A stretch of 30,862 bases of DNA from DASYYE01 sp035946955 (GCA_035946955.1 DASYYE010000113.1:1-30862), one strand, 5' to 3'. Positions 7,036 to 14,529 are shown, counted from the first letter of the stretch. Numbers and translations: made by a program. The notes: a model not told the origin generated them from the sequence alone.

Positions 7036-7598
7036 CGGCACGCACTCCTGCGAGAGATATCTAACTGTTGTGTGGCTGAGATCAGCGCCCAGACCACCTT
7101 GCCGCTAGACCGTTCTGGTAGATAAGCCCCGTAGTTGTCACAGAGGCTTGCGACAATGAACAGACCTCGGCCGTTCTCAGCATCGAGTTCCGGCTCTTGT
7201 ACCTCCGGCATGTCCTCATTGCCGTCCCAGACCCGCACCAAGACAGACTGCCGGTCAGAAAAGAGCCAAAATCGTACCGGCGGTCTACCTGGTGCCCACT
7301 CCCCATCGAACCAACCGCCGCTTAACCCTTCAGACGCCTGCACACCATTCGTTACCATCTCACTGACGATGAGGGTCGCTTTCTCGGTCAGTCCGCTTAG
7401 TCCCCACTCCCAGAGCACCTGCTTGGCATGCAGCCGGGCACAGGGCACGGCAGAGGGGAATGCAGCCAGCTCCAAATGGCTCCGTAGTGGCCAGGAGTAC
7501 GAATCCACGTCGTTCCGCTCAAGGAAGAACGCAGGGCCGACGCCGCAGCCAGTGTGGGTCTGGCATGTTTCAGCTGTAACGTCGGCCCTGCGGCTCAT
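7032..7598 (-). CDS. GHKL ATP-binding protein (RsbW/anti-sigma-like)
   Basis: A 188-residue protein with a lone HATPase_c domain from about residue 34 to 175. The N-box is IVSEMVTNGVQAS (Asn84), the G1 region is RVWDGNED (Asp125, Gly126), and the G2 region is ENGRGLFIVASLCDNYG. This is the pattern of the many RsbW/SpoIIAB-like single-domain ATPases of actinomycetes, which can act as anti-sigma switches or protein kinases. Cys-containing residues 1-30 are variable. The ATG at 7598 is chosen because the family-like sequence begins soon after; the frame extends upstream without a better site. Its stop overlaps the start of a secreted-protein gene by 4 bp, an unusual partner. Upstream lie a small 83-residue gene and an XRE-DUF5753 regulator, the common company of such ATPases. 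Confidence 0.85.
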   Translation of the reverse strand: MSRRADVTAETCQTHTGCGVGPAFFLERNDVDSYSWPLRSHLELAAFPSAVPCARLHAKQVLWEWGLSGLTEKATLIVSEMVTNGVQASEGLSGGWFDGEWAPGRPPVRFWLFSDRQSVLVRVWDGNEDMPEVQEPELDAENGRGLFIVASLCDNYGAYLPERSSGKVVWALISATQQLDISRRSACR

Positions 7599-7674
7599 GG
7601 GCAGTCCACCCGCGCCGCACCCAAGCTGAAGGCCGCCAGGCGCAGCAGCCTGGTCAGCCCCCGTCCGGCTCCGG

Positions 7675-7926
7675 TCACGCCGTGACCGCCACGGCATCCC
7701 AGAGGACGAGTGCCAGTGCCCTCAGGTCGTCGTCGGTGACCGCGTCCCTGGCAGTACGGAGCACCGCCGCGCAGGTGCGGGCACGGCCGCTCAGGCGGGG
7801 GTCGGTCACGGGCAGGGACAGCACCGCATCGAGCGCGTCGAGGAACTGCCGGGTGCCGGGCAGCAAGGGCGGGTCTAGGCACAGGCTGTACCTGCCGGTC
7901 TGTGCCTTGCCATCACTGCCACTCAT
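7675..7926 (-). CDS. Small helical protein upstream of the ATPase
   Basis: 83 residues from the ATG at 7926, preceded by AGGGAGG seven bases upstream. The N-terminus is polar (MSGSDGKAQTGRYSL). The rest forms helices (LPGTRQFLDALDAVLSLPV, ARTCAAVLRTARDAVTDDDL, RALALVLWDAVAVTA). No catalytic motif, membrane segment or known family is seen. It lies 76 bases before the GHKL ATPase on the same strand, so a role as its partner, for example an antagonist, is possible but inferred only from position. Confidence 0.6.
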   Translation of the reverse strand: MSGSDGKAQTGRYSLCLDPPLLPGTRQFLDALDAVLSLPVTDPRLSGRARTCAAVLRTARDAVTDDDLRALALVLWDAVAVTA

Positions 7927-8101
7927 GGGGCTGCCTCCCTGTGATAGGCCCCGGCCCGGTGGGCTCTGGCCGCGCCCGCACACGTGCCAGCGCGGCCGAC
8001 GGTGGCAGGTGTGGGCCTGACGAGTGCCGGGCCACCAGACCGGGGGAGTCTCGGTTGCATGCATATGGGGGACAGCCAACGGGAGAGATCACGACTCGCC
8101 C

Positions 8102-8167
8102 TCAACTGACCGCAGCGCCGGCCGGGCACGTGCCGCGATAGGCGAGCTTCCCGAACGTGGGTCTCAT
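8102..8167 (-). CDS. Very short ORF, possibly a truncated gene
   Basis: An ATG at 8167 with GGAAGGAG five bases upstream opens a 21-codon frame, MRPTFGKLAYRGTC followed by PAGAAVS and stop. The opening KLAYRGTC resembles what I recall of small proteins that accompany XRE/DUF6879 regulators and continue with a CPxxY pattern; here the frame stops instead. It is either a tiny peptide or the start of a gene broken by a frameshift. It sits just downstream of the XRE gene. Confidence 0.3.
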   Translation of the reverse strand: MRPTFGKLAYRGTCPAGAAVS

Positions 8168-8256
8168 TTCGGCTCCTTCCGCGCATCAATGGGTACTTGT
8201 AGTCAACCAATTGACGAGCGTAGGAGGAACTGGACTTGCACGAACTTGCGGGGCAA

Positions 8257-9105
8257 TTACCTGAGGGCTTCTACCGCCGCTGCGATCAGGTCGCGTGCGT
8301 CCTTGCCGTAGGCGGCTATATCCGCAAGTTTGGCGAACGCATCGGCGTACATGGCGACTTCGGTGGGCTCTGTTATCCGAAGCCATCCCGACACAAGTTC
8401 GACGCTTACCTCAGCGTCATCGAAGAGGAAGAACATCTCAACCGGACGCAGAGGCGACCGGTCGGCATCGAATGGGATGATGCCCAGCACCACCGAGGGC
8501 ATCGACACTGTCTTCAGCAAATGGCGAAGCTGGTCACGCAGGACGTCCGGGCCGCCGATCCGGTGCCGTAGCGCGTTCTCCTCAAGCAGGATGGTAAAGC
8601 TGCGCTCAGCGTCGCACGTGACAAACTGCTTGGCAACGCGCGCCCGCACGGCGTCTTCGATGTCATCGACCCTGCTGGGGCGCCGCTCCTGGATTGCCAG
8701 CAGCAGTGTCTCGATGTAGTCAGCCGTTTGCACTGGCCCGGGGATCAGGCAAGGTGAATAAATGCGGAATTGCCGGGTCCGCTCCCACAGCGGGATGACA
8801 GCTTCCTGAGCGCGCCGCAGACCAGGGCGTTCCAGGCGCCGCCAGGCCGTCCACATCGAGTCCGCACCGTGCGATGCGGCGATCAGGTCGGGCACCTGGT
8901 CGGCTGCGCCGCAGACCTCACACCAGGTCCGGATATCCGCATCAGACAGCGCCACCTGGGCGTGCTCGATCCGTGAGGTCTTCGCCTCGTGCCAGCCAGC
9001 ATGTGCTGACAGAGCCCGTGCGGTCAGGCCCGCGTCAAGACGGACCTCACGCAGGCGGTCAGCAAGCGCTTGCCTGGCACGCTCAACGCTGGAAGACGAC
9101 GGCAT
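8257..9105 (-). CDS. XRE family regulator with DUF5753-type C-terminus
   Basis: A 282-residue protein. Residues about 8-65 are a helix-turn-helix of XRE type (LADRLREVRLDAGLTARAL then SAHAGWHEAKTSRIEHAQ). The rest matches the ligand- or partner-binding DUF5753/Scr1 domain, with typical segments IYSPCLIPGPVQTADYIETL and VTCDAERSFTILLEENALR and a closing acidic-aromatic stretch MFFLFDDAEVSVELVSG. Such WhiJ-like regulators are abundant in actinomycetes and usually sit beside small DUF397-type or GHKL ATPase genes that modulate them, as here. The ATG at 9105 lies 82 bases inside the end of the DUF6879 gene, so the two are probably co-transcribed. The target operator is unknown. Confidence 0.93.
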   Translation of the reverse strand: MPSSSSVERARQALADRLREVRLDAGLTARALSAHAGWHEAKTSRIEHAQVALSDADIRTWCEVCGAADQVPDLIAASHGADSMWTAWRRLERPGLRRAQEAVIPLWERTRQFRIYSPCLIPGPVQTADYIETLLLAIQERRPSRVDDIEDAVRARVAKQFVTCDAERSFTILLEENALRHRIGGPDVLRDQLRHLLKTVSMPSVVLGIIPFDADRSPLRPVEMFFLFDDAEVSVELVSGWLRITEPTEVAMYADAFAKLADIAAYGKDARDLIAAAVEALR

Positions 9106-9653
9106 AATCCACGGTACAGGCGATTGGGGCTGTCAGGCAGCCGGTACTCCTGATGAGGGATGGCACGCTCCCATGCGTTCTCGAACGCGGAGACGCACAG
9201 CTTGACTATTTCCGGGTCATCGGTGATTTCCCGGCCTTCCGGGGAGACATCGCCCTCGCCGGTGAAGTGGTTCCACAACACCAGGCGCCCGTCAAGAATC
9301 CAGCAGTCATTTCCGGGCAGCGCCAGGCCGGAGGCTCGGCGGCGGGGCAGCCACCTGATCTCTTCGCCTGCTGAGACATTGGTAAACGTAATGTCGTACT
9401 CAAAACGCATGTACTCACTCAGCGGCTCGCTGACGATCCGGGTTCGCCGTATCAGGACACCGCGATTCAGCGCTTCGGCCACGACGTCAAGCCAAGGACG
9501 CCACCATGAGGCACGATCAGCCGGGTCGTACCGGAACCCGCTCTGCCATGCGATGAACTTAGGGTCGCTGAGCATGTAAGTGTCGCGCATTTCCAGGTGG
9601 AATGCGGACCGCTCACATGAGCGTACTAGGTCAGCGACCTGCGGGCCCTTCAC
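9024..9653 (-). CDS. DUF6879-like protein
   Basis: A 209-residue protein whose central part matches a family often found next to XRE-DUF5753 regulators: CERSAFHLEMRDTYMLSD, then FIAWQSGFRYDPADRASWW, then RRTRIVSEPLSEYMRFEY and CWILDGRLVLWNHF. It is soluble and its biochemical role is unknown. The GTG at 9653 overlaps the end of the preceding small gene by 23 bases. The C-terminal 40 residues or so (after HQEYRLPDS) become Arg/Leu-rich and lie over the start of the XRE gene, so the original stop may have been lost and the tail may be translated overlap. The family assignment is from memory of the motif pattern. Confidence 0.78.
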   Translation of the reverse strand: MKGPQVADLVRSCERSAFHLEMRDTYMLSDPKFIAWQSGFRYDPADRASWWRPWLDVVAEALNRGVLIRRTRIVSEPLSEYMRFEYDITFTNVSAGEEIRWLPRRRASGLALPGNDCWILDGRLVLWNHFTGEGDVSPEGREITDDPEIVKLCVSAFENAWERAIPHQEYRLPDSPNRLYRGLCRRLPALSVPGKRLLTACVRSVLTRA

Positions 9654-9879
9654 CCCTACCGTTCACCTCCGGGAACAGGGCCATCATCCGCTTCGGGAAC
9701 CGGATCAGCGTCTCGTGGCCGGGGACACTTCCTTGCCCGGCAGCGGCGAGCAGCGCCGCGACCTCCGAAGGATCAGTCACCCGCCAGCCTTGCATCACGA
9801 AACTGTCACCATCATCCCATAGCGACGGGCTGTCGCCATCAGGCGAACCGGGATCCTTGCCGAGGAACTTCGCAGCCAT
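9631..9879 (-). CDS. Small conserved-type protein ahead of DUF6879
   Basis: 82 residues from the ATG at 9879, with GGAGG five bases upstream. The sequence MAAKFLGKDPGSPDGDSPSL continues to FVMQGWRVTDPSEVAALLAA and ETLIRFPKRMMALF. The core pattern VQGW-x-VTDP followed by an ET-x-I-x-hydrophobic-P segment is, in my recollection, typical of small proteins encoded beside DUF6879 and XRE-DUF5753 genes in actinomycetes, where the trio acts as one regulatory unit. It has no HTH of its own. It overlaps the DUF6879 start by 23 bases. Confidence 0.75.
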   Translation of the reverse strand: MAAKFLGKDPGSPDGDSPSLWDDGDSFVMQGWRVTDPSEVAALLAAAGQGSVPGHETLIRFPKRMMALFPEVNGRGEGPAGR

Positions 9880-10021
9880 GCCTGCCTCCAGCCTTTCGAA
9901 CTTTCGAGATCGGGTACTTGCGGGCAACGCCGCCGTATTCGATCCAGTCGAAGGTCTGGCGGCTCATCCCGATTCTGGCGTTCGGCAGCGGTACTGTCAC
10001 TCCACGTACCGGGAACCACAT
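9839..10021 (-). CDS. Possible small ORF overlapping the next gene
   Basis: A 60-codon frame starting with an ATG that lies inside the 10007-10032 palindrome, just after a TACTGT box on the same strand. It reads LPNARIGMSRQTFDWIEYGG and then VARKYPISKVRKAGGRHG. The middle has the look of a small helix-turn-helix or excisionase-like peptide (SRQT-x-DWI). Its last 41 bases overlap the 82-residue gene in another frame. If real, it would be nearly leaderless and controlled by the palindrome it begins in. Support is limited to sequence character. Confidence 0.3.
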   Translation of the reverse strand: MWFPVRGVTVPLPNARIGMSRQTFDWIEYGGVARKYPISKVRKAGGRHGCEVPRQGSRFA

Positions 10022-10032
10022 GGTTCCCGGTA
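10007..10032. promoter_or_regulatory. Perfect 12-bp inverted repeat, operator candidate
   Basis: The arms are TACCGGGAACCA (10007-10018) and its complement (10021-10032), with CA between. The plus-strand box TACAGT (10031-10036) overlaps the right edge and its minus-strand counterpart TACTGT covers 10032-10037. The element lies between the minus-strand small/DUF6879/XRE genes and the plus-strand XRE-TPR gene. It is well placed for a dimeric regulator that controls both directions. Which of the two XRE proteins binds it is not shown. Confidence 0.6.
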
Positions 10033-10223
10033 CAGTATGTGGCTGACCTGCGGCAATGCCCGCGATAGGCTTGGCAGTATCCCGATGACGGCGAGATGCG
10101 CTCCCAGCCGGGCAGGTCTGTGCTTGCTGTCCGCGTGCGCATGGCTACGGTTGATCGTGACCCTCCGTCCCACTGGCTGGGCCGCTGCGGCCACCAGGAG
10201 CAGCCACGCGAAGGGCAGGAGCG

Positions 10224-11888
10224 ATGGCGTACGCGAAGACCAGCCTGCGCGCGGGAAAGCGGGAGCTGCGGGAGAAGATGCGCGCCATGGGGCTGGACCA
10301 CCGGCAGATAGCGGTGGAGTTCATCCGCCGCTACCGGCTGCGGCCCCGCGCGGCCTGGCGCGAAGCGCACGGGTGGAGCCAGAAGGTGGCAGCCGAGCGG
10401 ATCAACGCCTACGCGGGCACCACCGGCCTTGACATAGACGGCACCTGCACTATGCGTGGCCCGCACTTGTCGGAGATCGAGTCCTGGCCTGGGGAAGGAA
10501 CCGAACCCACCGGGCGCAGGCCTAAGCCCTACCTGCTGGCATTGCTGGCGGCCGTGTACGGCTGCACCGTGCTGGAACTAATCGACCTGGCCGACCGCGA
10601 GCACCTCCCGCCAGGCGACCTGCTCATCCTTGAGAAATACAGCCAGAATCCGCCTGGGGCAGGTAAGCAAGCCATCCATGCGAACGCGGACCCGCCGACC
10701 CCGCCCGCGCAGCCCGCCGCCGAAGACGGCATTCCCGCCGTCCGTGAACTCCGACAGGCCGAGGCAGGCGATCTCACCGCCTTGCCGCCCGCTGCCGTCC
10801 TGTCGGCGTTACTCCCCGTGGCTTACCGTGGGAGGCAGGAGCCCGACACTGGCTGTCCCGGAATTGAACGAGAGGTACGCATGACCGCGCACGAGGGCAG
10901 CGACCACGCCGAGCAGGCCGAGCGCCGCGACATTGGCGAGGCGACCCTGGAACAGTTGCGCGCGGATGTGACCAGCATCTCCCTTGCCTACCTGACCGGG
11001 GAGCCGTTCCCGCTGTTCCGCGAGATGCGGCGGGTTCGCACCCGCATGTACGCGGCGCTGGACCGCCGCCTGTGGCCACGGGACGCAACCGAGCTGTATT
11101 TCCTGCTGGGCGGGCTGAACGGATTGATGGCGAACGCCGCCCTCGATCTCGGGTACCCGCATGCGGGCGAGGAGCTGGCAAGGGCGGGGTGGGCATATGC
11201 GACCGCGATCGACCATCGGGCGCTGATGGGCTTCCTGCGGGCACAGCAGGCCAACATCGCCTACTGGGCGGGGCGTCCCCGGCAGGCCGGCTACCTCGCG
11301 TTCGACGGGCTGCGTTACCTCCCTGAGGGCTCCGGCGCCGTGCGCTTGCACTGCCTGCACGCTATGGCCGCCGCCAAGACCGGCCAGCGCGACCAGGCAC
11401 GCGCCGCCATCACTGCCAGCCAGCAGGCCCGCGAGAGCGCCCACCGCGACGAACTCCATGACGAGATCGGCGGTCAGTTCGCCTTCCACCAAGCGAAGCA
11501 GTCTTACCTCGCCGGGACCGCGCTGGCAGACGTTGCCGAGGCCGAAGCCGACGCCATCAGCGCGCTACAGACCGCCATCGGGCTGTTCCAGGCCAGCCCC
11601 GAGGCAGACCGGTCCTACGGATGCGAGGCGATCGCAGGCATCAACCTGGCCGTTGCGCAGCTCCGCCTCGGCGACCTTGACGCCGTCGACCTCGGACCGG
11701 TGCTCACCCTGCCCTCCGACAAACGCATCGACGCACTCCCGCAGCGGCTCGCGGCCGTCCGCTCGGAACTGGCCGCCCCCCGCTATCGCGGCTCAGCCGA
11801 GGCCAGCGCCCTAGACGACCAGATCGAGGAATTCAGCCGCGAGACCATCGTGGGGGACTTGCACGACCTGCCCGCCACCCGAGGCTGA
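10224..11888 (+). CDS. XRE-type regulator with C-terminal TPR-like region
   Basis: A 554-residue protein with ATG at 10224 preceded by AGGAG. The N-terminal 110 residues hold a variant helix-turn-helix (PRAAWREAHGWSQKVAAERI) with an insert before the recognition-proximal segment (MRGPHLSEIESWPGEG) and a closing helix (YLLALLAAVYGCTVLELIDL). A Pro/Ala-rich linker covers about residues 145-215. The remainder (about 230-530) is all-helical with TPR-like pairs (LAYLTGEPFPLFREMRRV, AGEELARAGWAYATAIDH, RQAGYLAFDGLRYLPEGSG, ALQTAIGLFQASPEADRS). Actinomycetes have many such regulators, thought to sense peptides or small ligands through the helical part. It is divergent from the DUF6879 cluster across the palindrome at 10007-10032. 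Confidence 0.88.
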   Translation: MAYAKTSLRAGKRELREKMRAMGLDHRQIAVEFIRRYRLRPRAAWREAHGWSQKVAAERINAYAGTTGLDIDGTCTMRGPHLSEIESWPGEGTEPTGRRPKPYLLALLAAVYGCTVLELIDLADREHLPPGDLLILEKYSQNPPGAGKQAIHANADPPTPPAQPAAEDGIPAVRELRQAEAGDLTALPPAAVLSALLPVAYRGRQEPDTGCPGIEREVRMTAHEGSDHAEQAERRDIGEATLEQLRADVTSISLAYLTGEPFPLFREMRRVRTRMYAALDRRLWPRDATELYFLLGGLNGLMANAALDLGYPHAGEELARAGWAYATAIDHRALMGFLRAQQANIAYWAGRPRQAGYLAFDGLRYLPEGSGAVRLHCLHAMAAAKTGQRDQARAAITASQQARESAHRDELHDEIGGQFAFHQAKQSYLAGTALADVAEAEADAISALQTAIGLFQASPEADRSYGCEAIAGINLAVAQLRLGDLDAVDLGPVLTLPSDKRIDALPQRLAAVRSELAAPRYRGSAEASALDDQIEEFSRETIVGDLHDLPATRG

Positions 11889-12002
11889 CCGCCGCTGGAC
11901 CAGCAAAGCCTCAGTTCGTGGCAGCACTACGCAGTCCAGTTCCTCAAGCTGGTCTGGCGTCACCCAGATTTGTGCCCGGTCGAATGAGTTGCGCTTCGAC
12001 AC
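11811..12002 (-). CDS. Possible small or decayed ORF, 63 codons
   Basis: From the GTG at 12002 the frame reads VSKRNSFDRAQIWVTPDQLE, then ELDCVVLPRTEALLVQRRSA. The same frame looks coding for a further 15 codons upstream (ARNGKVVISAV) without a start codon. The last 26 or so residues are antisense to the end of the XRE-TPR gene. It may be the 3' remnant of a longer gene or a small protein; no family is recognised. Confidence 0.3.
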   Translation of the reverse strand: MSKRNSFDRAQIWVTPDQLEELDCVVLPRTEALLVQRRSASGGGQVVQVPHDGLAAEFLDLVV

Positions 12003-12371
12003 TGCGCTGATAACGACTTTGCCGTTCCGCGCATAGCTGGCCGGTCAACCCAAGTGTCCAGCAGCCACCATCCAGTACGCCACCTGATACGCGGCGCCTA
12101 GGAGCAAGCCGCCATAGCCTGTGAAGGGGTCAATCACTCCGTGAACGTGATGCCGAGGAAGTGACCGCCGCTCGGCGGTTACTTCCCGGCCTGCGACCCG
12201 GCAGGTGTGGCTTGGCTCAGTCAAGGATGCCTCCTCGCTCCCGATAGGTCGACTCCCGCCGGGTTGGTACGGATTACCTGCTAGTCCGCCGTGCCATCGT
12301 GGGATCTCCGGTCTCTTCGGGTTGGAACCCGGCCCCCGGGGGACTGTCTAGGTGCACCCGGGGCCGTCTGC
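12003..12371. other. Intergenic stretch with stem-loop
   Basis: No gene is supported here. The stretch holds a stem-loop at 12157-12186, where GGAAGTGACCGCCG pairs with a nearly perfect complement (one G-U pair) around a CT loop. It lies beyond the XRE-TPR stop and lacks a T-tract. The remainder shows no clear structure. Confidence 0.45.
12157..12186 (+). terminator. Stem-loop, terminator candidate
   Basis: A 14-bp stem with a 2-base gap and one G-U wobble, GC-rich, about 270 bases past the XRE-TPR stop. Without a T-run it could be an intrinsic terminator of the T-poor actinomycete kind or the edge of a vanished gene. Confidence 0.35.
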
Positions 12372-12524
12372 TCAGGTACAGGTGAGCACCTGCTCAAGGT
12401 GCTCACGCAGTGCTTTGGCGCGGTCCTGGCCGACGTGCATCCGGGCGCGCACTTGGCGGATCGACGGGAGTTCACCCGCGGCCAGTTCGCCCATGAACTC
12501 GTGTTCGGCTTCCTCGCTGGTCAC
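12372..12524 (-). CDS. 50-residue remnant of an integrative-element protein
   Basis: The GTG at 12524 opens VTSEEAEHEFMGELAAGELP, followed by SIRQVRARMHVGQDRAKALR and EHLEQVLTCT. The motif LPSIRQVRxxxHVGQDRAKALR is, as I recall, common at the C-terminus of DUF2637-like and replication or transfer proteins of actinomycete integrative elements, where it acts as a small winged-helix-like DNA-binding end. Only that end is present here. No ribosome site is visible, so the fragment may not be expressed by itself. Confidence 0.5.
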   Translation of the reverse strand: MTSEEAEHEFMGELAAGELPSIRQVRARMHVGQDRAKALREHLEQVLTCT

Positions 12525-12571
12525 TGGCAAGCGGGAGCCCCGCGCGGGGCTGGCTCAGAACGCGGGCGGCC

Positions 12572-13060
12572 TCAGTCGCTGGTGTGGTCGGCGTCGGCAA
12601 GCTGCTCCAGTGCGGGGAGCGCGGTCGCCAGCGCTTGGAGCTGCTCTTCGCTCAGTGACCGCAGGCGGTTGGCAAGGGCATTGGTGCTCTCCTGCCGGAT
12701 GCGTTCCAGCACAGAGCGGCCTGCCGGCGCGATGGCCACCGTGCTCGCCCGGGCGTCACCAGGGACGGGGCAGCGTTCCACGTACCCCTGCTCCTCCAGC
12801 GCGGTGACAAGCCGGGTGAGAGTGGAAGGTGCGATCCCTTCCGCGGCTGCCAGGTCACCCAGACGCAACGGGCCTGACCGGTAGACCGTCGCCAGCGCCG
12901 AGAGCTGCGTGGGTGTCAGGCCGGCGAGCTGGTGGCGGCGCAGCCGCCGCGACAGCCGGGCGATGGCCACTCGCAGCCGTGCCACGTCGACCACCGGGCC
13001 CACGGACGGTGCCACCAGGGGCTCGGCGGCTGGGCCGGGAATGACGCTGCCTCCGGACAC
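12572..13060 (-). CDS. MarR family transcriptional regulator
   Basis: A 162-residue protein with the full winged-helix of the family: helix RLRRHQLAGLTPTQLSAL, the recognition region LRLGDLAAAEGIAPSTLTRL, the wing VERCPVPGDARASTVAIAPA and a C-terminal dimerisation helix (ERIRQESTNALANRLRSLSE). MarR dimers usually repress nearby or divergent genes and release DNA on binding phenolic or other small ligands. The GTG at 13060 is favoured by TACCCT six bases upstream (leaderless pattern); the frame also opens at 13120, within the divergent promoter, which is less likely. It is divergent from the malic enzyme gene, a possible but unproven target. Confidence 0.92.
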   Translation of the reverse strand: MSGGSVIPGPAAEPLVAPSVGPVVDVARLRVAIARLSRRLRRHQLAGLTPTQLSALATVYRSGPLRLGDLAAAEGIAPSTLTRLVTALEEQGYVERCPVPGDARASTVAIAPAGRSVLERIRQESTNALANRLRSLSEEQLQALATALPALEQLADADHTSD

Positions 13061-13066
13061 CCTTGA

Positions 13067-13072
13067 AGGGTA
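13067..13072 (-). promoter_or_regulatory. Leaderless -10 candidate (TACCCT) for MarR gene
   Basis: TACCCT on the minus strand lies 6 nt before the GTG at 13060. This spacing would put the transcription start on the start codon and is the main reason for that start choice. Confidence 0.45.
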
Positions 13073-13143
13073 CGTGGCCGGAACGGGCTCTTGGCAGTGA
13101 TGGCACCATGGGGGGTGCACGTACGGGGCGAACGGAGGAGACA

Positions 13144-14529
13144 GTGACGGTAGCGCCGAGCGTGTCCTATTCCATAACCGTGCGGCTCGAGGTGCCCTCG
13201 CGCGGCCGCGCGGTCAGCGAGCTCACCCATGCGGTCGAGAGCGTGGGCGGCGCGGTGACCGCGCTCGACGTGACACCGTCCGGCCATGAGCGGCTGCGGG
13301 TGGACGTGACCTGCGCCGCGCGTGACACCGACCACGCCCAGGCGATCGTCGCGGCCATGTCGGCGGTCGAGGGGGTGGAAGTAAGCAAGGTCAGCGACCG
13401 CACCTTCCTGCTGCACCTGGGCGGGAAGATCGAGACCCAGGCCAAGGTGCCGCTGCGCAACCGGGATGACCTGTCGATGGCCTACACGCCCGGTGTGGCA
13501 CGGGTCTCGCTCGCCATCGCCGCGAACCCCGAAGACGTGCGGCGGCTGACGATCAAGCGCAACAGCGTGGCCGTCGTCACCGACGGTTCCGCGGTCCTGG
13601 GCATCGGCAATGTGGGGCCCTATGCGGCACTGCCGGTGATGGAGGGCAAGGCTGCCCTGTTCAAGCGCTTCGCTGGCATCGACGCCTGGCCGGTGTGCCT
13701 GGACACCCAGGACACCGAAGAGATCATCCGGACCGTGCAGCTCATTGCACCAGCCTTTGGCGGCGTGAACCTGGAGGACATCGGCGCGCCCCGGTGCTTC
13801 GAGGTCGAGCGCAGGCTGCGCGACCTCCTCGACATCCCGGTCTTCCACGACGACCAGCACGGCACCGCGATCGTGGTGCTCGCGGCCCTGACCAACGCGC
13901 TGCGTGTGGTGGGGAAGAAGCTCCCGTCCGTGCGGATCGCGATGGCGGGTGCGGGTGCCGCCGGCACCGCCGTGCTCCGGCTGCTGCTGATCTCCGGCGC
14001 GACGGATGTGGTGGTCTGCGATGACCAGGGTGCTGTGCACACCGGGCGTCCCGGCCTGACAGACAGCCTGCGGTGGGTGGCCGAGCACACCAACGAGGCA
14101 GGCTATGACGGTGACCTCGCTGGTGCCTTGCGCGGAGCCGACGTGTTCATCGGCGTGTCCGCCCCGAACATCGTCAGTGGTGCCGACGTCGCGACCATGT
14201 CGCCGGACGCGATCGTCTTCGCCCTGGCCAACCCCGACCCGGAGGTGGACCCCGACGCCGCGTCCGAACACGCGGCCGTAGTGGCCACCGGCCGCAGCGA
14301 CTACCCCAACCAGATCAACAACGTGCTCGCGTTCCCCGGGGTGTTCCGTGGCCTGCTCGATGCCCAGAGCCGAGCCGTGACCGACGACATGCTGGTCGCC
14401 GCGGCACGGGCACTGGCGGGCGTGGTCTCCGCGGCCGAGCTCGGGCCGCACTACATCATCCCGTCCGTCTTCCACCCCAATGTCGCGTCCACAGTGGCCG
14501 CCGCCGTCCGGGAAGCAGCCCAACGCTAA
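13144..14529 (+). CDS. NAD(P)-dependent malic enzyme with N-terminal ACT domain
   Basis: A 461-residue protein. Residues about 8-85 match an ACT-type regulatory domain (SYSITVRLEVPSRGRAVSEL and VEGVEVSKVSDRTF). The malic enzyme follows: MAYTPGVARVS with the catalytic Tyr, AVVTDGSAVLGIGNVGP, GKAALFKRFAGIDAWP with the catalytic Lys, VFHDDQHGTAIV carrying metal-binding acids, and a Rossmann domain starting MAGAGAAGTAVLRLLL. It converts malate to pyruvate and CO2 with reduction of NAD(P). The ACT domain suggests allosteric control by an amino acid or similar ligand. GTG at 13144 is supported by GGAGGAG three bases before it; the open frame upstream is antisense to the MarR gene. NAD versus NADP preference cannot be read safely. 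Confidence 0.95.
   Translation: MTVAPSVSYSITVRLEVPSRGRAVSELTHAVESVGGAVTALDVTPSGHERLRVDVTCAARDTDHAQAIVAAMSAVEGVEVSKVSDRTFLLHLGGKIETQAKVPLRNRDDLSMAYTPGVARVSLAIAANPEDVRRLTIKRNSVAVVTDGSAVLGIGNVGPYAALPVMEGKAALFKRFAGIDAWPVCLDTQDTEEIIRTVQLIAPAFGGVNLEDIGAPRCFEVERRLRDLLDIPVFHDDQHGTAIVVLAALTNALRVVGKKLPSVRIAMAGAGAAGTAVLRLLLISGATDVVVCDDQGAVHTGRPGLTDSLRWVAEHTNEAGYDGDLAGALRGADVFIGVSAPNIVSGADVATMSPDAIVFALANPDPEVDPDAASEHAAVVATGRSDYPNQINNVLAFPGVFRGLLDAQSRAVTDDMLVAAARALAGVVSAAELGPHYIIPSVFHPNVASTVAAAVREAAQR

Noticed and set aside
9602..10432. 276-codon plus-strand frame leading into the XRE-TPR gene
   Set aside because: It lies antisense to the small/DUF6879 genes and out of frame with the XRE-TPR gene; low-complexity Pro/Arg content.
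12318..12350. tRNA-like T-arm (GGGTTGGAACCC)
   Set aside because: The loop is not GTTCGA-like, and no acceptor, D or anticodon stems can be folded around it on either strand.
12916..14523. 535-codon open frame on the minus strand
   Set aside because: It is antisense to the malic enzyme, is His/Gly/Arg-rich in the way of GC-rich shadow frames, and the plus strand has a full family match.
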